Part shown: piece by piece, positions 17,644-25,081 of the stretch
Position numbering within the stretch: the stretch's first letter is position 1
Layout: every line of letters begins with the position of its first letter
Notes under the pieces: model-generated
The model's input: the letters and a program-made list of their open reading frames with translations, nothing else
Told to the model about the DNA's origin: nothing
Databases searched by the model: none
Made by a program: the position numbers and the translations under genes
Assembly: GCA_964517435.1 (NCBI GenBank)
Contig: CAZFEC010000008.1
Span: 1-64,000 of the forward strand
Direction of reading: 5' to 3'
DNA length: 64,000 nucleotides
DNA from: BS150m-G50 sp964517435
GTDB lineage: Bacteria > CAIWAD01 > BS150m-G50

Positions 17644-18672
17644 ATGCGCATTCTGATCATCGGCGGTACCGGTTTTTCCGGACCGTACATCGTGCGACAG
17701 CTGGCGGAGCTGGGTCACGAGCTGCTCCTGCTTCACCGCGGCCGGACGGAAGCGGATTTACCCGTCGCCGTCCGACAGCTGCAGGGTGACCGAGAGCAGC
17801 TAACCGGCCACGCGGCGGAGTTGACTGGTTTCGCGCCCGAGATCGTGCTGGACATGATTCCGCTGCACGAACGGCAGGCCCGGCAGGTGATGGAGCTATT
17901 CACCGGCGTGGCGCGGCGCGTGATTGCCATCAGCAGCCAGGACGTTTATCGCGCATACGGAGTTCTGAATCGCAGCGAACCGGGTCCTCCCGATCCCGTT
18001 CCCTTGACCGAGGAGGCGCCGCTGCGCAGCAAGCTCTATCCCTACCGGCAGCGGCTGGAGCCGGGTCATCGCCTCTACGACTACGACAAGATCCCGGTGG
18101 AACGGGCTTTCCTGGGCAGCTCCGAACTGCCAGGCACCATCCTGCGCTATCCGATGGTGTACGGTCCCCGGGACGCCCAGCATCGCCTTTATCCCTATCT
18201 CAAGCGTATGAGCGATGAGCGTCCCGCCATCCTGCTGGAGCAGGGGATGGCGAACTGGCGCTGGACACGCGGCTATGTCGAGAACGCGGCCGCCGCCGTG
18301 GTACTTGCCGTCACGCGGGAACAGGCCGCCGGACGCATCTACAATATCGGAGAGGCGGCACCGTTGACCGAAGCGGAATGGGTGCGGGCGATCGGAAAGG
18401 CCGCGGGATGGAGCGGTCGCATCGTCACGTTGCCGTCGGACCGCCTGCCGGAGCAACTGGCGGCCGGTATCAACACCGCCCAGGATCTGGTAACCGATGT
18501 CAGCCGGATCCGCACGGAGCTGGGCTACATCGAACCGGTTGCGCCTGACGAAGCGCTGCGGCGCACCGTGGCCTGGGAGCTCGCCCATCCCCCCGCCGAG
18601 ATCGCCGCGATGGCGTTCGATTACGAGGTGGAAGACAGGATCCTGCGGGAACTCGAGGAGAGCAGGGAATAA
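17644..18672 (+). CDS. NAD-dependent epimerase/dehydratase (extended SDR)
   Basis: A 342-residue extended short-chain dehydrogenase. ILIIGGTGFSGPYIV (residues 3-17) is the NAD(P)-binding GxxGxxG motif, AISSQDVY contains the active-site Ser, and YDYDKIPVE supplies the YxxxK pair. The C-terminal half has the substrate-domain features of nucleotide-sugar epimerases (ILRYPMVYGPRD, RIYNIGEAAPLTEAEW). A strong GGAGGAAAG precedes the ATG. It may act on a nucleotide sugar or be an atypical SDR; no sugar nucleotide pathway is visible nearby. Confidence 0.87.
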   Translation: MRILIIGGTGFSGPYIVRQLAELGHELLLLHRGRTEADLPVAVRQLQGDREQLTGHAAELTGFAPEIVLDMIPLHERQARQVMELFTGVARRVIAISSQDVYRAYGVLNRSEPGPPDPVPLTEEAPLRSKLYPYRQRLEPGHRLYDYDKIPVERAFLGSSELPGTILRYPMVYGPRDAQHRLYPYLKRMSDERPAILLEQGMANWRWTRGYVENAAAAVVLAVTREQAAGRIYNIGEAAPLTEAEWVRAIGKAAGWSGRIVTLPSDRLPEQLAAGINTAQDLVTDVSRIRTELGYIEPVAPDEALRRTVAWELAHPPAEIAAMAFDYEVEDRILRELEESRE

Positions 18673-18766
18673 CCGCCTCCGTTCCCGCGTGACGGCGATC
18701 TGCCGCCAGCGGCGAGGAAGAGGTGCGGAAAACAACCACAATCCCACCTGGAGTATTTGCGAACTG

Positions 18767-19138
18767 ATGTTGATGACATTGTCCTTTATCCTGATCACCC
18801 TGGCCCTGGTTTTCTACACCCTCGGTGTCTGGGCTGAACGCATCGTGCGGTATCTCAAACCCTGGCATGTCCTGTCTTTCTGGACGGGCTTCGGCTTCGA
18901 CGTCGCAGGAACGCTGGCCATGCACCGGATTGCGGCGGATGGATTCCACATTCTGGAGCCGCACACTCTCACCGGTCAGATCGCCCTCTGGTTGATGCTG
19001 CTACATGCCGTCTGGGCAACCTGGGCCGCCAGAAGGGGCTCCGAACTCACCCGCATCCGCTTTCACAGGTACAGCCTGCTGGTCTGGCTGATTTGGTTGA
19101 TCCCATACCTCGGCGGCATGTTCATAGGCATGCACTGA
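18767..19138 (+). CDS. Small four-helix membrane protein, HsmA/TIGR03987-like
   Basis: A 124-residue integral membrane protein with four hydrophobic segments (residues about 5-22, 36-50, 67-83, 102-120). The pattern GVWAERIVRYLKPWH ... FWTGFGFDVAGT ... FHRYSLLVWLIWLIPYLGGM matches the small TIGR03987/HsmA-type family as I recall it. Conserved His and Trp residues could bind heme or a metal, but the function is not known to me. Start chosen at the ATG at 18767; the longer frame overlaps the SDR gene. A TonB receptor gene lies about 900 bp downstream on the same strand. Confidence 0.72.
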   Translation: MLMTLSFILITLALVFYTLGVWAERIVRYLKPWHVLSFWTGFGFDVAGTLAMHRIAADGFHILEPHTLTGQIALWLMLLHAVWATWAARRGSELTRIRFHRYSLLVWLIWLIPYLGGMFIGMH

Positions 19139-19285
19139 AAGCGAGACGGACCGGAACACCGGGGTTGGGAAGCGCTGACATGACCGATTTGATGCCGCAT
19201 CTCTACGATTCGACTGTCCGGATTGACTGAAGACGAAGTCGACGTCGTGCCGTATATCCAGCCGCGCTTGAGAACTGTTGCTCCC

Positions 19286-19321
19286 CCGGACGTACTATGC
19301 TATTGTTAAGTACGCGTCCGG
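19286..19321. other. Hairpin upstream of the 97-residue gene
   Basis: CCGGACGTACT (19286-19296) pairs with AGTACGCGTCCGG (19309-19321), leaving a 12-nt loop and a 2-nt bulge. No T-tract follows, so a plain terminator is unlikely. It may be an RNA structure in the leader of the next gene. Confidence 0.5.
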
Positions 19322-19387
19322 CCATGGTTTACGGCGGATTACGAACGTAAGCAGACCCTCTGCAGACGCGGGAAAGGCGGTGGGACG

Positions 19388-19681
19388 ATGAAAGCGGGGA
19401 TCTTCTTTACCGGATCGGGTCCGATACTGATCCTGACTTCGTACGATTCTCTGGTGGCAGTATCCCTGGTGGAAAAGCTGCTGGCCAAGGGTATCAAGAA
19501 GTACATCGCGTACGAGGTGCCGGTTGAACTGGTCAGGCAGAAGTATGGGGCCCACTTTGATATCGTCATGCATGACCTCAAGCAGGAAGACGACCTGCGC
19601 GTCATGGATTATGACGGTCATCATGTCTTCTACAGTTTTTCACTGGAGCAGCTGAGCGAGCCGGTCTACTTCGAGGAGTAG
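19388..19681 (+). CDS. Conserved small protein of unknown function (97 aa)
   Basis: A 97-residue soluble protein: MKAGIFFTGSGPILILTSYDS, continuing with KGIKKYIAYEVPVELV and ending DGHHVFYSFSLEQL. I recall similar short uncharacterised cytosolic proteins in other bacteria but no experimental function. There are no membrane segments, signal peptide or Cys motifs. GGGAAAGGCGG lies upstream of the ATG. A bulged hairpin (19286-19321) sits about 70 bp before the start. Real gene by coding character and start context. Confidence 0.72.
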   Translation: MKAGIFFTGSGPILILTSYDSLVAVSLVEKLLAKGIKKYIAYEVPVELVRQKYGAHFDIVMHDLKQEDDLRVMDYDGHHVFYSFSLEQLSEPVYFEE

Positions 19682-20035
19682 CGCGCGGTGCGGCCTGATC
19701 GTCCCAGTTCCCCACCAGGGCAACGGATGCGCCTGTCCAGCTGCTATCCTCACCGGAGCACATTTCTTTCAACCGTTGAAAAGCCTGTGCAGTCATCGGT
19801 TTGACGCAGCAGCGCTCTCTCCGTGGTTGGCATAGCCCTCTTGCGGCCGCTTTGTGATCGATTAAGCCTCACATCTGTTGCAGGAACAATACCATGCAGA
19901 TAATTGCTCCCGCGCGGATGAATCCTCCTGCGAAAGCAAAACACCACCTCTCAACGCTGGCACGCATTTTGCCATAAGTCCTTTTTGAGAACCTGAAAGC
20001 TGTGTGACAGCACGTTTTAGAAAGAAGGAACTATC
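19682..20035. other. Intergenic region before the TonB receptor gene
   Basis: About 350 bp. I looked for cobalamin, TPP and other riboswitch motifs that often precede TonB receptor genes and saw none convincing. AGAAAGAAGGAA directly before the GTG at 20036 is the ribosome-binding site. No gene recognised. Confidence 0.45.
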
Positions 20036-22198
20036 GTGATATATCGCGTTTTACTCATCGCTTCGCTGCTGCTGCCGGGAACGGCAAGCCTGGCGGCCAT
20101 GCTGCATGCAAACATCGTCGACGAAGCGGGGCAGGGCATCCCCGGTGCCAATCTGGTGGTTGTTGGAAGCACCATCGGTACCGCCAGTGATCTGGAGGGT
20201 AGAGCCTATCTGCACAACCTGCCGCCCGGCACCCATACCATCGAAGTCAGCTGCATCGGCTACGAAACCATAAGTGTTGAATACACCCTGAATGCCCCCG
20301 ACATCCTGGAACCGGTTCTGGTGCTGAAGTCCACCGTGCTGGATCTGGAGGAGGTGGAGGTCAGCGGTCAGGCGCCGGACGGCCTCGATGTCCGCGGCAC
20401 CCGCACCGTCGAGCGGATCTCGGGCGCTGATCTGCAGGCCGCTGCCGGCGGCGGCGGTGCCCTGGAGATAATCGGTGAAAGCAGCGGCGTGGATACGAAA
20501 CCGTGCGGTCTCTGCGGGTCTTCCGGGGTTGGACTGCAGGGATTGGACCCCTCCTACACCGAGGTGCAGGTGGACGGGCTGGCTTTGCTCAGCGGCGTCG
20601 GTTCGCTCTACGGCATGGAATCGATCCGAACGCAGGGACTGGCCGCGGTCGAACTGCAGCGGGGCAGCACCAATCCCGCCCAGGGCGGCAGTGCCATCGC
20701 CGGCAGCGTCAATCTGCAGAGTTCCCAGGTCGCGGAAACCGATACCCTGCAGTTGCATTTCGCGCTGGGTGACGGTTATCGTCATGAAACCGGCCTCACC
20801 ATCGAGCGGCACCTGCTCCTGCCCACCCGGCTCGATCTAAACTGGTCGGCCGATCCGCTACGCCTGGATCGCGACGGCGACCGGCTTACGGACACTCCGC
20901 AACAGGGCCGGCTGCAGGGTCGCTTGGACCAGCGGGCGCGGATCCGCGACTCGCAGTGGAACTGGTCCCTGCGGGCGCTGGATGAAGCGCGTTTCGCCGG
21001 CGATGTTGACTGGGAGACGAGCGATCGCGGCAGCGCGGCGGTCTACGGACGCGACATCCGGATCAAACGTCTGGAGGCTGTCCTGCACGGGAAATGGCGG
21101 GATGGCGGCGGCCGGGACTGGAAGCTGTCGCAGGCCTGGGTGGAGCACCGGCAGGACTCCTGGTACGGATCCACCGCCTTCGACGCGCAACAGCAGCGCG
21201 GCCTGTTCAAACTGGAGTCGGCGCTGAACGCGCTGGGTGGGCGGCACCGGCTGGAAACCGGCTACACCTGGGACCGCTACGATGACAATCTGAACCTGAC
21301 GGAGGCGACCGACCGCCTGGACCGGATTCCCCACTTTTTCTACGGACACGCCCGGCAGCTGGGATCCCAACTGGCGATCGACGGCGGTTTTCGCCTCGAG
21401 TACCATGCCGAGGATGGCCTGGTGCCGCTATTGCGCGGTGCCCTGCGCTGGCAATGGCACCCACAGTTCAGTATGCAGCTGGGCGCCGGACAGGCTTTCC
21501 GGCAGATCACGCTGTTCAGTCTGGATAAGGCCGTTCACGCCGGTTTCGATGGTGTAACCCTGGCCCATGCGCTGAAACCGGAACGCTCCTTTGCTTTGAA
21601 CTACGCGCTGAACTGGGAACAGGTGGGGCTGGCCGCCAGGTATCGCCTCAACCTGGGACTGTTCGCGACCGAATTCCGGGACAAGGCGATCCTGGCTTAC
21701 ACCGACGAGAACGGTATTGTGGAATACTCCAATGCGCAGGAAGCCTGGAGTCGCGGTTTCACCCTGGCCAAGGACTTCGCCTGGGTGAGCGGCTGGCACA
21801 GCCGGCTCAACTACAGCTGGGCGCGCGTGCGCTATCTCCAGGACGGCAGCTGGCACGAGGAGCACATGGTGAACCGCTGGACCGCATCGGCACAGCTGGA
21901 CTACGCTTTCCAGGCCGCGCAGGCGAGCGCCGGATTGAAGTGGAAATCCTTCGGGCCGCAGAAGCTGCCCGCCGGCAGGTCCCGCTCGGAATCCCCCGTC
22001 TGGCATACCCTGGATCTGACCCTGGCCAAGCGGTTCCTGAACTGGCAGGTTGGTTTCGATGTCGAGAACCTGCTGGATTGGACCCAACCAGATTCTCCCT
22101 TTATCCACAACGAAGATGGGGAACTGATCGATTCGGCGTTGATCTACGGTCCGTTGATCGGACGGCGGCTGCGTCTCCGGCTCAATCTCGGCTGGTAA
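20036..22198 (+). CDS. TonB-dependent outer membrane receptor with Cys-pair plug
   Basis: A 720-residue outer membrane receptor starting at GTG behind AGAAGGAA. Order: signal peptide (1 to about 20), carboxypeptidase D-like regulatory domain (about 22-95; GQGIPGANLVVVG, GTASDLEGRAYL), plug domain (about 100-225), then a beta-barrel to the C-terminal LRLNLGW. In the plug, DTKPCGLCGSSGVGLQGLD (about 152-170) carries a Cys pair before the VQVDGLALLSGVGSLYG segment. Cys pairs at this place occur in some Bacteroidota receptors (NCSVCG-type plugs), as I recall. A metal or metal-complex ligand is possible but unproven. No SusD partner is adjacent, so polysaccharide uptake is less likely. Confidence 0.93.
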   Translation: MIYRVLLIASLLLPGTASLAAMLHANIVDEAGQGIPGANLVVVGSTIGTASDLEGRAYLHNLPPGTHTIEVSCIGYETISVEYTLNAPDILEPVLVLKSTVLDLEEVEVSGQAPDGLDVRGTRTVERISGADLQAAAGGGGALEIIGESSGVDTKPCGLCGSSGVGLQGLDPSYTEVQVDGLALLSGVGSLYGMESIRTQGLAAVELQRGSTNPAQGGSAIAGSVNLQSSQVAETDTLQLHFALGDGYRHETGLTIERHLLLPTRLDLNWSADPLRLDRDGDRLTDTPQQGRLQGRLDQRARIRDSQWNWSLRALDEARFAGDVDWETSDRGSAAVYGRDIRIKRLEAVLHGKWRDGGGRDWKLSQAWVEHRQDSWYGSTAFDAQQQRGLFKLESALNALGGRHRLETGYTWDRYDDNLNLTEATDRLDRIPHFFYGHARQLGSQLAIDGGFRLEYHAEDGLVPLLRGALRWQWHPQFSMQLGAGQAFRQITLFSLDKAVHAGFDGVTLAHALKPERSFALNYALNWEQVGLAARYRLNLGLFATEFRDKAILAYTDENGIVEYSNAQEAWSRGFTLAKDFAWVSGWHSRLNYSWARVRYLQDGSWHEEHMVNRWTASAQLDYAFQAAQASAGLKWKSFGPQKLPAGRSRSESPVWHTLDLTLAKRFLNWQVGFDVENLLDWTQPDSPFIHNEDGELIDSALIYGPLIGRRLRLRLNLGW

Positions 22199-22302
22199 AA
22201 AGGGTATATTCCGTCTTTCCTCGCTGAGGGCGAAATGAACAGGAAAAATTCGCTAACTGTCCGCCAGTATACTATGTTTGTGATAACGGATAGGAGGTGA
22301 GC

Positions 22303-22611
22303 ATGAGCATTAAGAAGCAGTTCCTGAAGACGAAACCGGTCTGCAAAGTGACCTTCAAGCTGCCGGCGAAAACAACCCAGCGAGCTGAAACGGTCCATCT
22401 GGTCGGCGAGTTCAATCATTGGACGACTAACGCCACGCCGATGCGGAAACTGAAAAGAGGGGGCTACAGCGCTACCCTGGAACTGGAAGTGGGCCGGGAA
22501 TATCAATTCCGCTATCTCATCAACGGCGACGAATGGATCAACGATGGCGAGGCGGATAGATATGTTCCCACCGTTTATCCCAGCGTCGAGAATTCGGTCG
22601 TGAAGCTCTGA
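22303..22611 (+). CDS. Stand-alone glycogen-binding (CBM48/AMPK1-type) domain protein
   Basis: A 102-residue protein made of one early-set domain: AETVHLVGEFNHWTTNATPM (about 29-48) is the classical VxLxGEFNxW starch/glycogen-binding signature, and YQFRYLINGDEWINDGEAD (about 67-85) completes the isoamylase N-terminal-like fold. The ATG at 22303 is preceded by AGGAGG. With no catalytic domain it could be an adaptor that targets partners to glycogen. No glycogen genes are in the window. Confidence 0.87.
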   Translation: MSIKKQFLKTKPVCKVTFKLPAKTTQRAETVHLVGEFNHWTTNATPMRKLKRGGYSATLELEVGREYQFRYLINGDEWINDGEADRYVPTVYPSVENSVVKL

Positions 22612-22649
22612 AGGTGGTTTCATAGAACCACGAATGGACACGAATTGCT

Positions 22650-22705
22650 GAAATCGGGAGTCGGCCTCGGAATCGGAATTCGATTTCGATACCGATACCG
22701 ATGCC
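22650..22705. repeat. TCGG/CCGA six-base-periodic intergenic hairpin, copy 2
   Basis: The left arm carries TCGG at 6-bp steps (ATCGGGAGTCGGCCTCGG, then AATCGG) and the right arm CCGA at 6-bp steps (CGATACCGATACCGATGCC). It matches the design of 9598-9660 and shares TCGGCCTCGG with it. A shorter related run (CGATTCCGATTCCGG) lies near 23062. Confidence 0.62.
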
Positions 22706-22795
22706 GAATCTCACATTCAACCACCAGTGTGTGTTCCTGTTTGTTCGTGATTAAAATGGGCAAACCTTGGAACTGATAAAAAACGGAGAACCGAG

Positions 22796-22978
22796 ATGGC
22801 TGACAGCAGACAGACAGTGCTAAAAGCGATGAAGAAAGCCGGTAAACCGCTCAAGGCGGGCGAAGTGGCGGATTTGACCGGTTTGCCCAAGACCGAGGTT
22901 GACAAGCAGATCAAGGTGCTGAAAGCGGACGGCGATATCATCTCCCCCAAGCGCTGCTTCTACGCGCCGGCGGAATAA
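22796..22978 (+). CDS. Small winged-helix protein
   Basis: A 60-residue protein that folds as a single helix-turn-helix: RQTVLKAMKKAGKPLKAGEV (helix 1 and turn), ADLTGLPKTEVDKQIKVLKA (recognition helix) and a wing GDIISPKRCFYAP. It resembles small MarR/ArsR-like DNA-binding domains found as stand-alone proteins. A good AACGGAGAA precedes the ATG. It could be a regulator or nucleoid protein. A Rho-independent terminator follows within 10 bp. Confidence 0.82.
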   Translation: MADSRQTVLKAMKKAGKPLKAGEVADLTGLPKTEVDKQIKVLKADGDIISPKRCFYAPAE

Positions 22979-22984
22979 ACATGC

Positions 22985-23015
22985 GCGGGGAATCGGCAGC
23001 CGGCTCCCCGCTTTT
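22985..23015 (+). terminator. Rho-independent terminator after the winged-helix gene
   Basis: GCGGGGA (22985-22991) pairs with TCCCCGC (23005-23011), followed by TTTTCTC. It lies 6 bp after the stop codon, as expected for an intrinsic terminator. Confidence 0.78.
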
Positions 23016-23232
23016 CTCATAATCCCTCCCCATCGTCTCCTCTATATCCAAACCGCACAGTCGATTCCGATTCCGGTACCTTCCCTGCGATGTTGATACA
23101 TTCTCCGTCCCTTTTGCAGAACTTCCACCGGGTGAGATAATCGATTTCTTCGTTCCCCCCCGCGAGGATTATCGCTAACGTGCCTGCTGTAAGCCACCCA
23201 GTCACCGGGGCGCGAGATCAGAGCCGAGGATC

Positions 23233-24048
23233 GTGGACAGGACGACAATCACCGCAGAGCTGCACCGCTTCATTACCCGCTATCAGCGGGAGCAACCGGT
23301 GTCTACGCATTGGCGGGAGCTGCTGACCGGTTTCGCCGCCGCCGCTGATCCGCTGTTCCGCGAACTGAAGCAGGTTGCCACTTCCGATCATCTGCTGCCG
23401 GAGGAACTGCTGACGGGCGCCCGTACGGTCATCGTTTTCTTTATCCCGTTCGCGGAGGAAATCGCCCGCAGCAACATCGAGGGGCAGGCAGCCTCGCCGC
23501 ACTGGGCGCGGGCCTACCTGGAAACCAAGGTGCTGATCCAGGCCGCCGGCCGGCACTTGCAGCGCTACCTCACCGCGGCGGGGGAGCGCGCCATAGAAAC
23601 GTCACCAGCGCAGGACTACGATCGGCAGCGGCTGGTCAGCAACTGGTCGCAGCGGCATGTCGCCTTTGTGGCCGGGCTCGGTCGTTTCGGCCTCAACCGG
23701 ATGTTGATTACACCGGCTGGCTGTTGCGGGCGCCTGGGCAGCGTGATCACCTCACTGGAACTGCCGCCGGACCGGCGATCCGATACGGAAGCGTGTCTCT
23801 ATCACTTCGACCGTTCCTGTCAACACTGTCTGAACCGCTGTCCCGGTCAGGCGTTGGGGGTGGCAAGCTTTGACCGTCACCGTTGCCACCGCATCTGCCA
23901 CAGCAATGAGGTGGAGTTTGATGCGCTCGGCAGGGCCGTCGTCTGCGGGAAATGCCTGGTGGATGTTCCCTGCACCTTCCGTGATCCGGTGCGGGTGAAG
24001 CTGGATTCGGGTCGGGAAGATTGCGAAACAACAGGAGCTCAGGCATGA
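23233..24048 (+). CDS. Iron-sulfur protein related to epoxyqueuosine reductase
   Basis: A 271-residue protein of the COG1600-like group. The N-terminal part (TGARTVIVFFIPFAEEIARSN) and the RHVAFVAGLGRFGLNRMLITP segment resemble the cobalamin-binding half of QueG relatives. The C-terminal ferredoxin-like part has Cys at C-x7-C-x2-C-x3-CP (CLYHFDRSCQHCLNRCPGQA) and a second group (CHRICHSN, CGKCLVDVPC). The spacing differs from canonical QueG CxxCxxCxxxCP, so it is probably a relative with another substrate. GTG start with GAGG upstream. Its stop overlaps the next start (ATGA), indicating translational coupling with the alcohol dehydrogenase. Confidence 0.8.
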   Translation: MDRTTITAELHRFITRYQREQPVSTHWRELLTGFAAAADPLFRELKQVATSDHLLPEELLTGARTVIVFFIPFAEEIARSNIEGQAASPHWARAYLETKVLIQAAGRHLQRYLTAAGERAIETSPAQDYDRQRLVSNWSQRHVAFVAGLGRFGLNRMLITPAGCCGRLGSVITSLELPPDRRSDTEACLYHFDRSCQHCLNRCPGQALGVASFDRHRCHRICHSNEVEFDALGRAVVCGKCLVDVPCTFRDPVRVKLDSGREDCETTGAQA

Positions 24049-25046
24049 TCAAGGCATACGCGGCACTGGAACCTGGCAGGGAACTCACACCTTTCGAATA
24101 CGATCCAGGCGGACTGAAGCCTGAAGAGGTGGAAATCGATGTCCACTACTGCGGCATCTGTCACAGCGACCTGAGCGTAATCGATAACGCCTGGGGTGGC
24201 ACCCTCTATCCCGTCGTGCCGGGGCACGAGGTGGCCGGCGTGATTGCCGCCATCGGTGATGAGGTTACGCGGCTGGCGGTCGGGCAGCGGGTTGGTCTGG
24301 GCTGGCACGCCGGCTACTGCAACAACTGTCCGCAGTGCCGGAGCGGCGACCACAACCTTTGCGGCGACTCCACGGCGACTATTGTCGGGCATCACGGCGG
24401 TTTCGCCGACAAAGTGCGCGCGGCCGCTAACAGCGTCATACCGATCCCGGATGGTATCGATCTGGCGACCGCCGGTCCGCTGTTCTGCGGCGGTATCACC
24501 GTCTTCAATCCCCTCGTACAGTACGCCGTCCGACCCACCGACCAGGTGGCGGTGATCGGTATCGGCGGCCTGGGCCATCTGGCTCTGCAGTTCCTCAACG
24601 CCTGGGGCTGTAAAGTAACCGCATTCACCTCCAGCGCGGCCAAGCAGCGGGAAGTACTGCAGCTGGGCGCCCACCACAGCCTCGATTCCCGTGATCCGGA
24701 AGCGATCGCGACGGCTGCCGGCCGTTTCGACCTGATCATCTCCACGGTAAATGTCAAACTGGATTGGGATCTCTATCTGAGTACGCTCAAACCACGCGGC
24801 CGCCTGCACCTGGTGGGGGCGGTGCTGGATCCCCTCGACATCCACGCGTTTTCACTGGTCATCGGTCAGCGCTCGCTGTCCGGGTCACCGGTGGGCAGTC
24901 CGGCTACCATGGCCAGGATGCTTGAGTTCGTCCGCCGCCATGATATCAAACCGGTTGTCGAACTGTTTAAGTTCGCTGAGGTCAATGAGGCGATCGCCAG
25001 GCTGCGGAGTGGCCGGACGCAGTACCGCATCGTGCTGCATCACTGA
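24045..25046 (+). CDS. Zinc-dependent alcohol dehydrogenase (CAD/YahK type)
   Basis: A 333-residue medium-chain dehydrogenase. VHYCGICHSDLSVID holds the catalytic zinc Cys, PVVPGHEVAGVI the catalytic His, and CNNCPQCRSGDHNLC is the four-Cys structural zinc loop. The cofactor motif is VIGIGGLGHLALQF. HSD-type residues and the GWHAGYC segment place it with cinnamyl-alcohol-dehydrogenase-like aldehyde reductases (YahK, AdhC), usually NADPH-dependent. The ATG overlaps the stop of the iron-sulfur gene by 4 bp, with GGAG upstream, so the two probably form one unit. The natural aldehyde is unknown. Confidence 0.92.
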   Translation: MIKAYAALEPGRELTPFEYDPGGLKPEEVEIDVHYCGICHSDLSVIDNAWGGTLYPVVPGHEVAGVIAAIGDEVTRLAVGQRVGLGWHAGYCNNCPQCRSGDHNLCGDSTATIVGHHGGFADKVRAAANSVIPIPDGIDLATAGPLFCGGITVFNPLVQYAVRPTDQVAVIGIGGLGHLALQFLNAWGCKVTAFTSSAAKQREVLQLGAHHSLDSRDPEAIATAAGRFDLIISTVNVKLDWDLYLSTLKPRGRLHLVGAVLDPLDIHAFSLVIGQRSLSGSPVGSPATMARMLEFVRRHDIKPVVELFKFAEVNEAIARLRSGRTQYRIVLHH

Positions 25047-25081
25047 TACGGAGCTGCGGCGAAAGGAAGATGGAGAGTCTT

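Noticed and set aside
19682..20035. Cobalamin or other riboswitch before the TonB receptor
   Set aside because: No conserved riboswitch boxes found by eye.
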